Source: Mactra quadrangularis (taxonomy: Eukaryota > Mollusca > Bivalvia > Venerida > Mactridae). Taken from it: a stretch of 64,000 nucleotides of DNA. Made by a program: the position numbers and the translations under genes. The notes beneath the pieces are model-generated. The model ran no database searches, was not told where the DNA came from, and saw nothing but the letters and a program-made list of their open reading frames with translations. Within the stretch, counting starts at the first letter, position 1; every line of letters starts with the position of its first letter. Positions 11,967 to 24,212 of this stretch are shown here, one piece after another. The stretch covers positions 12,274,515 to 12,338,514 of the forward strand of contig CM046297.1 of NCBI GenBank assembly GCA_025267735.1, read 5' to 3'.

Positions 11967-13205
11967 TATTAACCTCTGGTAATTCACATGTCTGGTCAAG
12001 ATAACTATGAATCAACCATATTTTGTCAGCAATGAAATTTGGAACACACCATTTTATAGGTAAATATTCAAAAACTTGCTCTTTCCAATAATAGTAATAA
12101 ACAAATGTGTTCAAATCCATTGAAACACCTCTCAGTATGGTCATGCATTGGTTCGGCAAAATCTGTTATTATAAGGACCATTGGGTCAGTCCATTTTTTC
12201 ATGGGAAAATTAGTGTATTTTTGTTAATAGCAATTGAAAACACGCCTTCAGAAGCTGCAATGCCTGAATACAAGCTATTCTAAAACTCTTACTGTAAAAC
12301 GCGATTATTTTCCGACGTTTCGAACTTCGTATGACAAAAATGTGCTCTTACAATTCAGATTGAAAATGATATTTATTCTAACGTATTTTTAGAATATTTT
12401 ACGTTTGAATTATATTCATGCAAGGTGGTAAATTTAAAAGAAAAAAATCTTTAGCTACATTATTTAAATGGTAGACACACCTTAATGCTCTTGATTGATC
12501 GGTTTTAAATAAAAACTAATCGATAACATAACTATCAATCAGATATCAACAGACAAAAAAACAACCAGATTAAATCACAGATAACAAAACTCAACATTCA
12601 GAGAAAATATATATATCGTCTTACCTTACAGTCTAAAACATGAAACATTGAAAATGCTTTAATCCAAAACGTATATAGTTAAATCCACTGAAATATAAAG
12701 AAAAAAGAAACATTATTACTTTGAGATATACCTTTTAGCATGTTTTATCATGTTATTTACTCGTCTGTTTAGCTAAGACTGTAAAGCGTCAAACTACGAA
12801 TCTTGGAGCTGTAGTGAGACCAAAAGGAAAACATTTTAATTATTTTATTGAACACTTTTTTCATTTTCATAAAGTCAAGTTTAGAAAATTCACACAAACC
12901 ATGCGAGTAAGTAATTACTTTTCATGAAAATAATGCCCAAGCAATTGAAATGTCCAAAGTGCTATTTGTGCATAATTTAGAAATTCGTCTGCTTTTGAAT
13001 TATAAACTGAATTATTCAGTGCTTTTCTTGATTGTACAATGTCTTGTATCTTATAATAAACATTTATACAATTAAAAAAAAACAATGGTCATTTTACTAA
13101 ATTTTGAAATCAGCAATACTAAATTTATCAACACCATTATAGTACAAACTATATTACACGAATCAGCTTTAATTATAGTAAAATAAATTGCAGTTTGTAT
13201 GACCA
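11967..13205. other. AT-rich stretch, no feature seen
   Basis: No open frame with recognised content and no repeat structure that I could find by eye. Confidence 0.5.
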
Positions 13206-13470
13206 GTTATAGTGCGTAAATATTGACCCCGACCTGACATTTCACATTTGCATCTAATAATTATCTACACACATTCTGACGAAAGTCAGTACCACGCCTA
13301 ATCTACACTTCGACAGCGATCGTAAAATTAAAGGAGTATGTTTGTGTGTTAAGTTTTAACTCATAATCCTCACGGTCACGCTTTAATCGAGCATTAATAC
13401 TACATTCGTATTCAATGTTATGAATATTCTTGCATAAAGTCAGATCGGGGTCAAACTTTACGCACAATAC
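13206..13470. mobile_element. Candidate MITE, about 265 bp, imperfect terminal repeats
   Basis: The left end GTTATAGTGCGTAAATATTG continues ACCCCGACCTGAC. The right end, reverse-complemented, is GTATTGTGCGTAAAGTTTGA continuing CCCCGATCTGAC, so about 33 bases pair with several mismatches. No clear target duplication is seen, and the superfamily is unknown. The minus-strand frame at 13303-13518 crosses the right end and is not supported as a gene. Confidence 0.6.
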
Positions 13471-13549
13471 CGCTAAAGATTTCATCAGTCGAAGAACGTT
13501 TAGAGGGCATTGCATCATTTTATATGACTGAATCAGTTTTGTAATATAT

Positions 13550-13798
13550 TATTGTTCGTTTTTTCTCAACTGACAAAACATGAATAATTTCACGGTGAAT
13601 GCGTTTATTAAAATTATTGTCGTAATACACCCTTGAGTTTCCGAAAGTGTGTATTATGATTGAGTAAAGCTTCTTATGCCGTATGATAAGTTTAAGTCAA
13701 GATATTTTTAATAAAAATTAGGCCGCCAGTACAAAAACAATGCATTCAGTCACCGTGAAATTATTCAAGCTTTGACAGTTGAGAAAAAACGGACAATA
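13550..13798. mobile_element. MITE, about 249 bp, long terminal inverted repeats
   Basis: The left end starts TATTGTTCGTTTTTTCTCAA and the right end, reverse-complemented, starts TATTGTCCGTTTTTTCTCAA. Similarity continues through CTG, CAAA and GAATAATTTCACGGTGA, about 45 bases in all with few mismatches. If the terminal TA pair is the target duplication, the ends would be TTGTCCG, compatible with a TA-targeting superfamily; that is inference. It lies only about 80 bases from the candidate MITE at 13206-13470. Confidence 0.8.
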
Positions 13799-14890
13799 CT
13801 GTTTGTTTAATTACAATTTGAACACAACTACATGGTTCAATCAAGTAAATATATATTAGTAGTTTATAAATAGTTCTTGCTACCATATTTATACAGAAAT
13901 AATTAGAGAAATATAACACAAGGTAACAAATCATATCAACCAATCAGAATTTGAGGTTATATAACTTTTCAACGCCCAAAATTCAGCTTCGGTTTCAAGT
14001 TTTTTTTGTTAATTTTAATTTTCTAAATCAATATCTAAATGTTCGCTTACTCGTAAAAAATTAACATCACTATTTATAAGAAGTATTCAAAATAATATTG
14101 AACTATGTAGAATAAGTTGATAGATTTTTAGATACTGTTTGAGAACAAAACATATTTAGCATAACTTTCAAGATTTGTGCGTCGGACCACGGGATCAGCT
14201 TTTTTGTTTACTAGTACATTTATCTTTTCTTAAAAAAGTAAGAAACAGTTTCTGACCCCAGAGCAACATGACGTTTGGTTATTGTTAGTAATTTTTAAAC
14301 CGTAAAACTAGTATAACCAATGACAGAATATAAAACTAAATAAGTTTTGTATAGAAATAAACATTTTATTTATAATAAAAAATATGTATATTGAAAAAAA
14401 ACATCGATGAAACTCACCATGTTTAAAATGCACTTAAATTTAAAAAAAATATTTTCAAAATTATTCTTAAAATCCAACAATTTGATACTTTCACAATATT
14501 AATTGATAAAACGCTTATACTGCACAACACCAAGAACACGATTAAGTAAAAGCATTAATATTTAACCACAGGTATATATATCACTGTAAAACAACAGAAA
14601 ACAACAACATTGGTACAGACCATTTGGTCTTCAGATAAAATGCATTGTATTTATCTTTACATTCACTAATACGATAGGTGTCAGAGCACATTAAACTTAT
14701 GTGTTGTTTATTTCTATTTTTCTTGGTTAGTTTTTCATTCCAAGTTTTTCATTTCGATATTCACGTGCAGCTCGATAACAACGTAAACTTTAGCATAAAT
14801 TTCTTATTAGAAATAAGCTTCTTTTAAAATTGCTTGAAAGTTGCATCATCGACCATATAAAATCAAACATTGAAATTCAATTAATATCCA
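13799..14890. other. AT-rich stretch, no feature seen
   Basis: Long A and T runs and no credible gene or repeat boundary. Confidence 0.5.
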
Positions 14891-14891
14891 G

Positions 14892-15160
14892 ATATCGTAT
14901 TTTTTCTAAAAACATTTCAAAGCTCTAAAAAAGATTACACTCCAAGTTGCTTATACGTACAACATGTACATTAACGATGCAAAACAATCAAAACTTTTAG
15001 TTTAACAAAATATTCAGTTTGTCGTAATTTTTCTTAAGAACCTTTCATAACTATAAAATGATTACACTTCAAGTTGCTTACACGTACATGGATATCATCG
15101 ATGCAAAACTCTATCAAAACTTTTGGTTCAATAAAACATTCAGTTTATCGTATTTTTTCT
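14892..15160. repeat. 126-bp tandem duplication, slightly over two copies
   Basis: The marker TCGTATTTTTTCT recurs near 14895, 15022 and 15148. Each unit contains GATTACACT, CAAGTTGCTTA, CGTACA, CGATGCAAAAC and ATCAAAACTTTT in order. The two full copies are visibly diverged, so the duplication is not recent. Confidence 0.85.
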
Positions 15161-15930
15161 GCTACCAACACGTGGTATACTAACAATATTTATTGTTTGT
15201 CCTAAATAACAAGACAAGAAACATCTGATCATAAAAATATGAGAAAAGATGAAATAAAATGCAACATGTGGCAAGATAGACGTACACTTCTAGTTTCAAC
15301 CGTGATGGAATAGCATAACAAAGGGATACAACTCAGGGAGGAATACCTTATTACATATTAGTGAATAGAGTTACTTCTCTTTATTACGTGAATAATCATA
15401 GCTATATTACATACAGGTCGTCTATGTAAACATTGCGTATATAAACATAGCCAGTTCCATAAAAACAATATTTTGGGGTGAAATATTATAACATTATTAT
15501 TATTTAGTTAGTTTAAATTCATTTCATAAACATAAATTATCATCATATAAAATGTACACTGTCCGTAATGCACTATTTATAATAAATGTTAAATACCAAA
15601 GCGGTATGTTTAAATCAGTAAAATAATGAACAAACATCGGCTTGTTCACCTATTTAGTTTGAAATTCCATTGTTTAAAGTACACAACCACTTTTTGAGAC
15701 ACAAAGTGCTATCATTATAAAATTGACCATTAATCTGATTGATTAACTCTTTGGTAAGGGTAGTTATTTTAAAGGATCGTAATGTATGCAAATTGAATTT
15801 TAATTGAATTTTATATAGTCTCAGGTCATTCTGTACACGCTTTAAATTATAACTCTGTGGGAGCAGTTCATTTAGTCTGTCCCTGACTGCCCTTGCTCTG
15901 TGTGCAGGAGCCCCGTTATTTATTTCGAAA
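15161..15930. other. AT-rich stretch, no feature seen
   Basis: A short AAGGGATACAACTCAGGGAG motif near 15320 resembles the AAGGGAGATAAC words elsewhere in the window. Nothing else is recognised. Confidence 0.45.
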
Positions 15931-16123
15931 AAGGTGCGCTTAGGGGTGTGTTCGTTAATTGGCTATAACTCAGTAACGATCATATATTTTCTCATGAAAT
16001 TTCGCAATCTTGTAGGAAAATGAATTATCTACACAACGGTATATAGCAATTGAAAATATATGAATTGGTTCCGGAGATATTTGGAATTATTTAGGTTGCA
16101 TTTGTATAGGGACACCCTGTATA
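15931..16123. mobile_element. DNA-transposon end or remnant ending GGGACACCCTGTATA
   Basis: The terminus GGGACACCCTGTATA (16109-16123) is of a kind I recall at the ends of many invertebrate DNA transposons; its reverse complement begins TACAGGGTGTCCC. The preceding sequence (TTGGCTATAACTCAGTAACG, then AATCTTGTAGGAAAATGAAT) also has the feel of such an element. No opposite terminus was found, so this is probably a truncated copy. The superfamily is not assigned. Confidence 0.5.
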
Positions 16124-16612
16124 ACAATATAACAAATGAATTCCCAGTATCAAATAATTTGCAAAAGCTATATATATCATTTTCACTCATCTGTTTCCTA
16201 TTCATACACTGATTGTTTTATAAAAAGTGCTGTTTATAATAGAGATATTCGGGGGAGGAAATAACTGTTTCTTTTTTTTGTATGTACAGACAAAATTTTG
16301 AGAACTTTTTTCTCATTTGATTAATAGAATATTTATTTTCATAACAACCAGGAACAGGTAACGGAATCGTCTGCCTTACATAGGTGCACGTGTACCCGGC
16401 GAAGTCAAAAACGTTGGTATATTAAGGAATGCAAGAACATCATTTTCCTGATTTTGACAGACCATATTGACATTCATCATTTTTACAAAATGTGTTTTAT
16501 GTGCATTGAAAATTGTATATGTTGACATGTCAAAAACATAAAAATTATGTTAAAATATCACTTTCCCTATTTTACAGCTATAATGTTCTACGCAAAAATA
16601 TTGGCTTTGATA
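16124..16612. other. Unannotated AT-rich stretch
   Basis: Nothing recognised between the transposon end and the SINE at 16613. Confidence 0.5.
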
Positions 16613-16915
16613 GAATCATACAACCCGGGTCAGTGGCGCAGTTGGTACCGCGCCGGGATTCAAAATCTCGTGTCCCAAATGGGGTACGGGTTCGAACCCC
16701 ACCAGGGAAGGCTAAACCCTTCCATGAAAATTTGACAATAATGTCAATTTTCCTCCATTAATAAGATATATGGAGAAGTTTCCAGCCTTGTGGAAGGATA
16801 TGTGAGTAATGGTTATAGACAAGGGTCCAGGAAAGCTAGATTAGATGCGCTGGACGCAGCAAAATGACCTAAATTGTGTTGACACGGCATTAAACCCCAA
16901 AAGAAGAACCATACA
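16613..16915 (+). mobile_element. Full-length tRNA-derived SINE (group 2)
   Basis: The body is about 16623-16905. The A box is TGGCGCAGTTGG (16634-16645) and the B box GGTTCGAACCC (16689-16699), 43 bases apart, with the fold-like context of a tRNA head. The body continues through CCCTTCCATGAAAATTTGAC, ATATGGAGAAGTTTCCAGCC and CCAGGAAAGCTAG to a 3' end CGGCATTAAACCCCAAAA. GAATCATACA (16613-16622) and GAACCATACA (16906-16915) are a target duplication with one mismatch. It is the reference copy for the truncated relatives at 3892-4112 and 49755-49954. Open frames in it are incidental. Confidence 0.92.
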
Positions 16916-18309
16916 TGTTTTTTAATGTTGCATTGTTTACATAAACAATCTGTTCACAATATAGCAATAAGATACTTAACACATTCTATAGAATATACAA
17001 AACAAAAATATATGTTGATTAATAGTACATACATGAGTACAGCAATAATGGCTAAAGCATGACTCAATAAAACATTATAATATTGTAACGTTTTTCATAT
17101 ATACTAACGAGTATTCCACCCTGGTAATTGAAACAATATTATATAATAAAAACAACTACACGTGCTTCATTAATCAATGCTGGATAAAACTTTGACTAAT
17201 TAGGAATTAACGTTTTACAAAACGTCATTTGTACTCATGTACATAGTAATACAGAATGTATAGTACACATTTCTGTAAGCGTGTTACATAATGTATGTTT
17301 GTTCCATGACACTGATATAGAGTTTTTTCTTGACCTGACAAAAAGTCCATACCATTTCAAGGTTGGTCGCAAAATGAATACGTTAAACTGTAACAGCGCT
17401 ACTACTAATTCAATGTGCGAAAGCTTTATATCATAGTACAGAAACCAATCGTAAATATTAGTCATTTTCGTAACCAAAATGCGATGCATTGGAAGTAAAA
17501 TATCGGGGTTTTCTCGTAGTATTCGAAGAATACTTTTCACTTAAGCGAAGTATAATACCCGAACTAGTTCGATATAAAATATCAACATTTCCAACCAATA
17601 AAGCGTTGAAAAAATGACCTTATTCATAATAATACTAATACGTTACAAGTATTACTTATTGTAGTACTTCACACTAGTTAACAAATGAAATAAATGTAAA
17701 TAAAACTTAGGCTATATTACAACTTTTCGAAACTTGCTTAGAAACTAGCAAAACAGTTTGTTTTTCATTAAATATAATAAAGGGATTCAAAATACATTTT
17801 TTTCATATAAATATATACAATATTTTGAGAACGTATAAAAACGTCAATATAGCAAATGAAATTTTAAAATGTTTTAAGACAATACGCCATCCAGCCAGAA
17901 CGTATCTTACAATAAATCATTTTAACATTGATGTGATTAAATATCAGTTAACAAACACATAATTTATTCTTTGATAAAAGTTATAACCAATATTTATAGA
18001 AATAAACTCATTACATGCAGTCCAACTTAAACCCATCAGATATCAAAGTTACACACCATCAATCCAGAACAAATTCAACCCTTGTCTTTTTGTATATTAA
18101 ATATACTAACTTAATATTAATTATTTGTTTCAAGATAAAAACATTTTCACATAAACAAATTCATTACTTGAATATTATATTTCCGGACATAAATTTTGGA
18201 CGAATATAAGCACCATTCTTTAAATACGAAAACATTAAATAATAAAATAATTTTTATTTCTTGGATAAAAGTTGTGAACAAATTTTAAATTTATGAAATA
18301 CTAAATAAA
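16916..18309. other. AT-rich stretch before the inverted duplication
   Basis: No gene or repeat boundary is recognised. The 101-codon minus-strand frame at 17235-17540 is slightly more balanced in composition than most but matches nothing I know. Similarity to the mirrored sequence beyond 48.87 kb fades here into low complexity, so this is taken as outside the duplication. Confidence 0.45.
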
Positions 18310-19429
18310 AACAAATGTGTATTGTTCATTTATTTCATGCAGTAAAGAATAATTTGAAATTACCTATCAATTGGTTATTGCATATTTCTTCAATCGTGTT
18401 TGTCTATCTCGTAACAGTAGGTATATGCCTATCAAAGACTATTTCACTTAGTGTGATATTTATCATCAATGATGCACTAATTACATAGCTTACAATTACA
18501 GCGTAAAATGTCTTAACATATTGAGAAAACAGTATTAGATAGGATCATAGACTCAAAGTGAACATTTGAAAAGATTTTATACAAAGTGAAGGAATATAGT
18601 GTTCAGCGATTTAAACAGTTCTTCTGGTATTATGTAACATATGCAACGTTATTTATGAAGAGAATTTTTATTTAAGTGCATCTTTAGCGAAGCATTAAAT
18701 ATGTATAATAAAATAGGGATACCCGTGCAGAGTGATGAAATATTCATATGTATAAAGTTTCAGAAATAAACAGGTTTTATACATTTAATTTATATAGAGA
18801 TAAAGAAGAATGAAAACATATCAGGAACGGCAACAGTCGATCAACAGTCGTTCCATTCAGCTAAAAATCAAAGAGGGAGATGTTTGAAAATTTTCTTATA
18901 AAAAAATCGCCACAACAAAAAAAAAACGGAAGGGTTTTCTATCAAATTGTCTCGTTGAATGTAAATAGAATAATGAATTGCCATTGTAAGTTTACAAACA
19001 AATGTCTGTAATTGAAATTGAAATTCTATCGGTAAATTCAAACAAACATATGTACAATCAACAAGTTAAAATCATCATACCCAAGAAAAGATCTGTAAAA
19101 TATGTTTATTATGTATGTATACGCATATTCAACACAGGTTATATTTGTTAAATAAATTGAATAGATTCTTTATTGCATAATTTGAATGATTGTTATATTA
19201 CAATAAGCCTGTGGTTACATTCCATTTCAACATCTCACCACAATTTCCTAAGCTCCGCGTGAATTTTAACTAAAATGTTCCTTAGTGGATGTTTATTGTT
19301 AAATTTAATGTGAAATGTTACATGTGCATTTGTAGCAAAATTTGTTTAAGCCTAGGGTGATTTCTTTCTAAGTTTGTTTTAACATGGATTCGAAATAAAT
19401 GCACTTGATCACCTAAACCATCTCCTCGT

Positions 19430-20125
19430 AGTTCTATTTCCTTCACAAGACCTCTTCTTATCCTTCTCTCTCATCTAAAAATCTCACACACCTTCTTTAG
19501 CTCCCCTTTTCTCACCCTCACAAATGGTCTCTGCTCCTTTTATAAGCACTCTCTCTTTCATTGTTTCCCTTGCTATTTTAACATCCAAAGCTCACTGTTT
19601 TATCCATTCAGTTACTTCATATCATCGCATTTATATACTAATACTCAATTTTGGCATCCTACTTTCTTTGCAACAGATAGATCTAACTCACCCCTCACTC
19701 CGTTCTAACCTCACCCTACAGTTAGACCCTCCATTCTCTTAAACTCTCCTATTACAACAAAGAATTCTTATTTGTTCTTATATTAAAGAAAAATTATGCA
19801 TAAGCGCCAATCCTAACCCCCTTATATTAAATTCAAAAATGCTCATTCTTCTTAAATTCAAAAATGCTCATTCTTCTTGCTATCCCTTTACTCTCTTTTC
19901 ACTGCATCTTCCCTATTCCCTTAGTCTCTTTAAACTCTTCAAATCACTCATCTCCTTAATTTGCCATCCCTCCCTATAACTACCCCTAGTTGCCTACTCT
20001 TTATTCTATAACAGTCTCCCTGTTCCATCTTTCCCCTTTCTCTCCCAATTCTATCTTTACTACTTCCATCTAATGTCTTGATTCAAGTTGATTCTTTTAC
20101 TTACACCTACGTTTACTACAACCAT
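19430..20125. repeat. Pyrimidine-rich insertion in the left arm
   Basis: The plus strand here is dominated by C and T (CTTCTCT, CTCCCTA and TCCCTTT-type phrases) over nearly 700 bases. The mirrored interval in the right arm is only about 0.4 kb against about 1.25 kb here, so most of this tract is an insertion made after the duplication. It resembles, in opposite strand bias, the purine-rich tract at 49.96-50.99 kb. A perfect 25-bp tandem duplication lies inside it at 19827-19876. The 72-codon frame at 19524-19742 has no recognised domain. Confidence 0.6.
19827..19876. repeat. Perfect 25-bp tandem duplication
   Basis: The unit TTAAATTCAAAAATGCTCAT followed by TCTTC occurs twice back to back without mismatch, a recent slippage or duplication event. 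Confidence 0.95.
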
Positions 20126-20539
20126 GCATTACTTAGTTTCCATCATTAAAAACAAAACATATTCCAATCCACCAGGTGAATATTGATAGTAAGAATTCTG
20201 TTTGTACGAGAAGTAGATTTTTTTATTGGCATGATTGAAATAAAACCGGACAATTATATCATTTAGCATAGATAAAGCGGAGCTTTGTTTTCAATCAAGG
20301 TAAACCCTAATCTCAGTTTTTTCATCGATATGCTACAATATATTATCATTTTTTGTGTGAAAGAAGCCTTAAAGTATCTAACACTTATACCTTTTAGACC
20401 AAACTATCTATCATTTTTATTAATGTTTGTAAGAAAAGAAGACATTTATATGTGTTATAATTCATTTATTACTATCAGAAAATACCCTTCTGCTATAGTT
20501 AGTTTTAGTGATTTATTCACAGAGTTATCTCTCTTTTTG

Positions 20540-20705
20540 ATATATCATATATGAATTATGGTTCTTGACTTTGTCTTATCAGATAGAATGGACATATTTT
20601 ATTATTTGCAGAGACTATTCCTTGTATTGGTTCCAGAATCTTTATAATGAACAACGTCATAATGGAGGGAAAAAATGTCGACAGGTTCGTAATTCTGATA
20701 ATGAA
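20540..20705. repeat. Well-conserved S block, left copy
   Basis: This segment and its reverse complement at about 47470-47635 are close to 95% identical by eye. They share the runs GTCTTATCAGATAGAATGGA and AACGTCATAATGGAGGGAAA. On the minus strand (and on the plus strand of the other copy) a frame of over 30 codons is shared, reading through FFPSIMTLF and IVSANNKICPFYLIR. The few base differences are mostly amino-acid changing and one is a frameshift, so I do not call it coding. On the plus strand TTTGCAG and GACAGGTTCG resemble splice sites, again without support. Confidence 0.6.
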
Positions 20706-21493
20706 CAAAATGTTTCGAGGTTTTTGTTCGTTTGTTTTTGCCATTTAGGTAATTTGTTCAATCATGTTAGTAACAGATGAAACAACGCACACTTTGCCAC
20801 AAATTTATTGTATATTTTGTGGCTTAGATTAATTGCTTAATATATCAGATGATATTAATATGTTATTTTATTTTTCTTTCTGATTTAGTGATTTGAATGT
20901 CCGATCAAATGATTAGAGCAAATTAAATATATACTAAGCTTTAACCAAGTAAAAGTATACACAATCTTTTAACATACATTCAACAATATCATCATTAGTC
21001 GGTTGCTGAAAATCAATTGTATACATCAGTCTTGTCAAATTAACCCTCATTGGATGCATACATTACAATTGGTGTTTCTAAACCAGGAACGTGTGCTTGA
21101 CTCACGTAGCTATAAATATACAGCTTGATTAGAATATATCAATTTTAAACAAGCATGTCAAATGTGATCATATAATCATCTTTTAGCTGATTGAACACAC
21201 TGAATTCTTAAATGAATTCAAAATCTAGTATAAATGAACCATACTTTGATTTTGAAATCAAATGGTCAAATATACTTGCAAATTGTGGCTCATATAATAA
21301 GCTGACATTTGACAATTAGTACTTCAAACTGACAGAGAATTTTTTAATATCTGAAGATGTTCTTGTGGATAGTTTTGGAAGGTGACAAGCTGTCGACGTA
21401 AAGTTGAAGGTAAACACTTTTGTAGAAGAAACAGTAAAGTTTTCAAGAATGAATGCTTATTCAGAATAATACAATACAATCTACCATTTCTTC

Positions 21494-21654
21494 CAATCAC
21501 TCTCCCTAGTTTATGCCAATCAAAGTCATGGATGGAATGTTTGCCAGAAAGCTTATCACCTTTATAAAACAAACCATATTTCAAATTATACTGATGATTA
21601 GAAGTAAGGTGTCAGAAAGGTTATCTTTTTTGCATTAATGAATCAAGATCTGAC
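21494..21654. repeat. 161-bp near-identical island, left copy
   Basis: The reverse complement occurs at 46624-46784 with only three mismatches by eye (about 98%), while the adjoining sequence drops to about 85% on one side and stops matching on the other. The minus strand carries a shared open frame containing KYGLFYKGDKLSGKHSI, FDWHKLGRVI; in this copy the frame extends to about 86 codons (21324-21584). I do not recognise the peptide. The island may be conserved, gene-converted or a younger insertion present in both arms. Confidence 0.75.
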
Positions 21655-24059
21655 GAGTTTTATCCATGAACCAGGAAAGCTTAGTTCATAGTTTAAGCAT
21701 CTGATAAAACAAAACATTATCAAACAACAATCTACGTCAATTTAACATGGGAGTAAATTTACTATTGACAACTTTCCAGAATTAGAACATGATGAAATGT
21801 AAAATTCAAATCAAAATGAGAAAAAAAAACTTTATAAATTTTAAGAACTTTTTACAAAATTTCCTGGATTATCAAAACATGTTATGATATGTGTAAGCAT
21901 TCACGTGTTAATTTAGACAAGCCGAATCAGTTTTCTTCAAGTATCTATATACAAGTACGATAAATGATATTTATCAATAGATTTATCATTTTAGCTCAAC
22001 ATAAATAACCAATGCAACATTTGAGAAAGTTGATTAATGTTGGAATGTTAAAGTATTAACACACTTTCTTTATCAAACAGATGGTTTCATATAAAATATT
22101 TAGAATTCAAATTTTAATTAAAAAAGAAATTACAAATTTGAAATATGCATCATTAATAAAAAAATGACGTCATACAAAAAATCGTAATATTTCTAAGTTT
22201 ATTACTTAGTTTGAAAGTAATTCAACTTAACACGAATGTAAAAGTACAAAAAATGAGCAATTTATCAAAAGCAAAAAAAAAATGCTTCAGATATTTTAAT
22301 TGTCCATTTTATCAACCATACTTCAAAATCAATTGTCTTACCATTAACTTAAACAACTCAACTCTTAGAAACTCAAATTAAAGAATAGTTTTTTCAATTA
22401 CTTAACCATTTGTTTGAATTAAGTAACCATTTAAAATTTCAAAAATGCCTAATTACCTAAGCACTATGTCAATTAAAATATCTTCAAATAACACCTGTGT
22501 CTCAGGTTAAAAACAACATTGATGAATATATAAGTAGCCTTATCATCTAATTTTATATTTATTACCTTCAACTCAAAACACACTTAATGAATAGGTATTC
22601 TCATACTTCATTTTAATGATATCTTGTGCAGTCATTAGAATATTCTGACTACGTGACACTAGACTTCTCTCAGACAAAATGGAAGTAAGACTGCACACCA
22701 TTTTCGTGAAAGGAGTCTTAATACATAAAAAGAAAACAGCACAGACATTCTGCACAACCAACAGGCAAAGATGGAAACGTTTCTTGATTTTAACTTTTGT
22801 TATAAATCAAAGTGGGGGTGTTTCTTGATTTTAACGTTTGCTATAAAAAGTAAGTCACACATAGATAACGAAAACAATAAACTAATGAGTTTCTACTTTG
22901 AAATGGACAATGGCAAAATAATTGACACTGAGAGCTTATATCAGGTTCTAGGGTGCACCAAGCTCAAACTTTCCCGAACAAGTACTCGTAAAAACAAATA
23001 CATTATATCAAGTTAAACTAGTTAATAGACATAAAATAAGGCCAATGGATGGAAATGGTTGTGACTTATGGACATTTATATATAATATCCTTACAATACT
23101 GCTACAGGAAAATGAGCTTAAGTACGTACAATAAATTGCAATATGTCATTATTTATTGCCATTCAATCATGTACGAAAGCCTGTTGGTATTTGTGTCTTG
23201 TGTCTGGATGAATGGTTGTAACTGCTACGTGATTTAAATTGTTTATATCTGTATAATTATGATGCATAATCGTAAATACTTACCAAATATTTGCAAAGAA
23301 ATAATTGTGATACAGCCTCGAAAATTATTAAAGTCTTGTCACAACATATGCATTAAAAGTATTATTTGATAGTTCGGCTTAATCCAAACGTGTGGTGTTA
23401 TACCAATTTAATATACACTAAACACATAAATAAGTCAATATCTTACAGTAAAACAACATTCATAAGATTCCCCTCAATTAAATTATGTTAATTCATTATC
23501 TATTAACCCTGAAGATGACACAGTCACAAAATTGTGTTCCTATAATGTACTACAAACATACCATAAGAATTTTACCATATTAAGTAATTATAATTTCTTT
23601 ATCAATATTTTATTTACCGACCGTTTGATGTAGCATCTAAGGTGTGAAAATGCGGCAGAAATTTTAGGCTTGCAAACAAATAAATATATATCACTCACAA
23701 TATGGTACGAGTTATATCTTTCACTGGTTTATAATTCAAACTTCCACCCACGAACAAATTGTCAATTGATATAAGGCAGTATGTCAGTAATTTGTTTTAT
23801 ATTATGTATCTGACGGTTTACGATATGAGCACAAGTAAATGTTACATTCCTTTGTGTAATATAATGGTTCTTTTATCTACAAGTGTTAATTATATATTTC
23901 GTATTACGACATTGTTACACTGTCTAGACTCCATCAGGAACATCATATTGTAAACTTAGATTAAGAACAAACAAATTTCTCTTGGAAAAGATTGTGGTAT
24001 TTGAAATAAAATTCATTTTTTAAGTTTTATATTTATTTGCATATATTTTTTTCCAATCA

Positions 24060-24212
24060 ATGATATAGTGTTAACTTATCTATGTTTGTTCATATTTTAT
24101 TTACATTTGTTTATTCTCATCATATGTACCATGTTACTTGCTACTTTTTGTTAATGTTCGTTGGTGTATATAGGCCCGAGGCCAGTAAATACTAATAAAC
24201 TAAATAATAGGG
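24060..24212 (+). mobile_element. LINE-like 3' end
   Basis: The sequence TATAGGCCCGAGGCCAGTAA followed by ATACTAATAAACTAAATAA has the look of a non-LTR retrotransposon 3' terminus with a short A-rich repeat. No reverse-transcriptase frame is visible upstream, so it would be a short 5'-truncated copy. It lies within the part of the left arm that has no right-arm counterpart. Confidence 0.45.
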
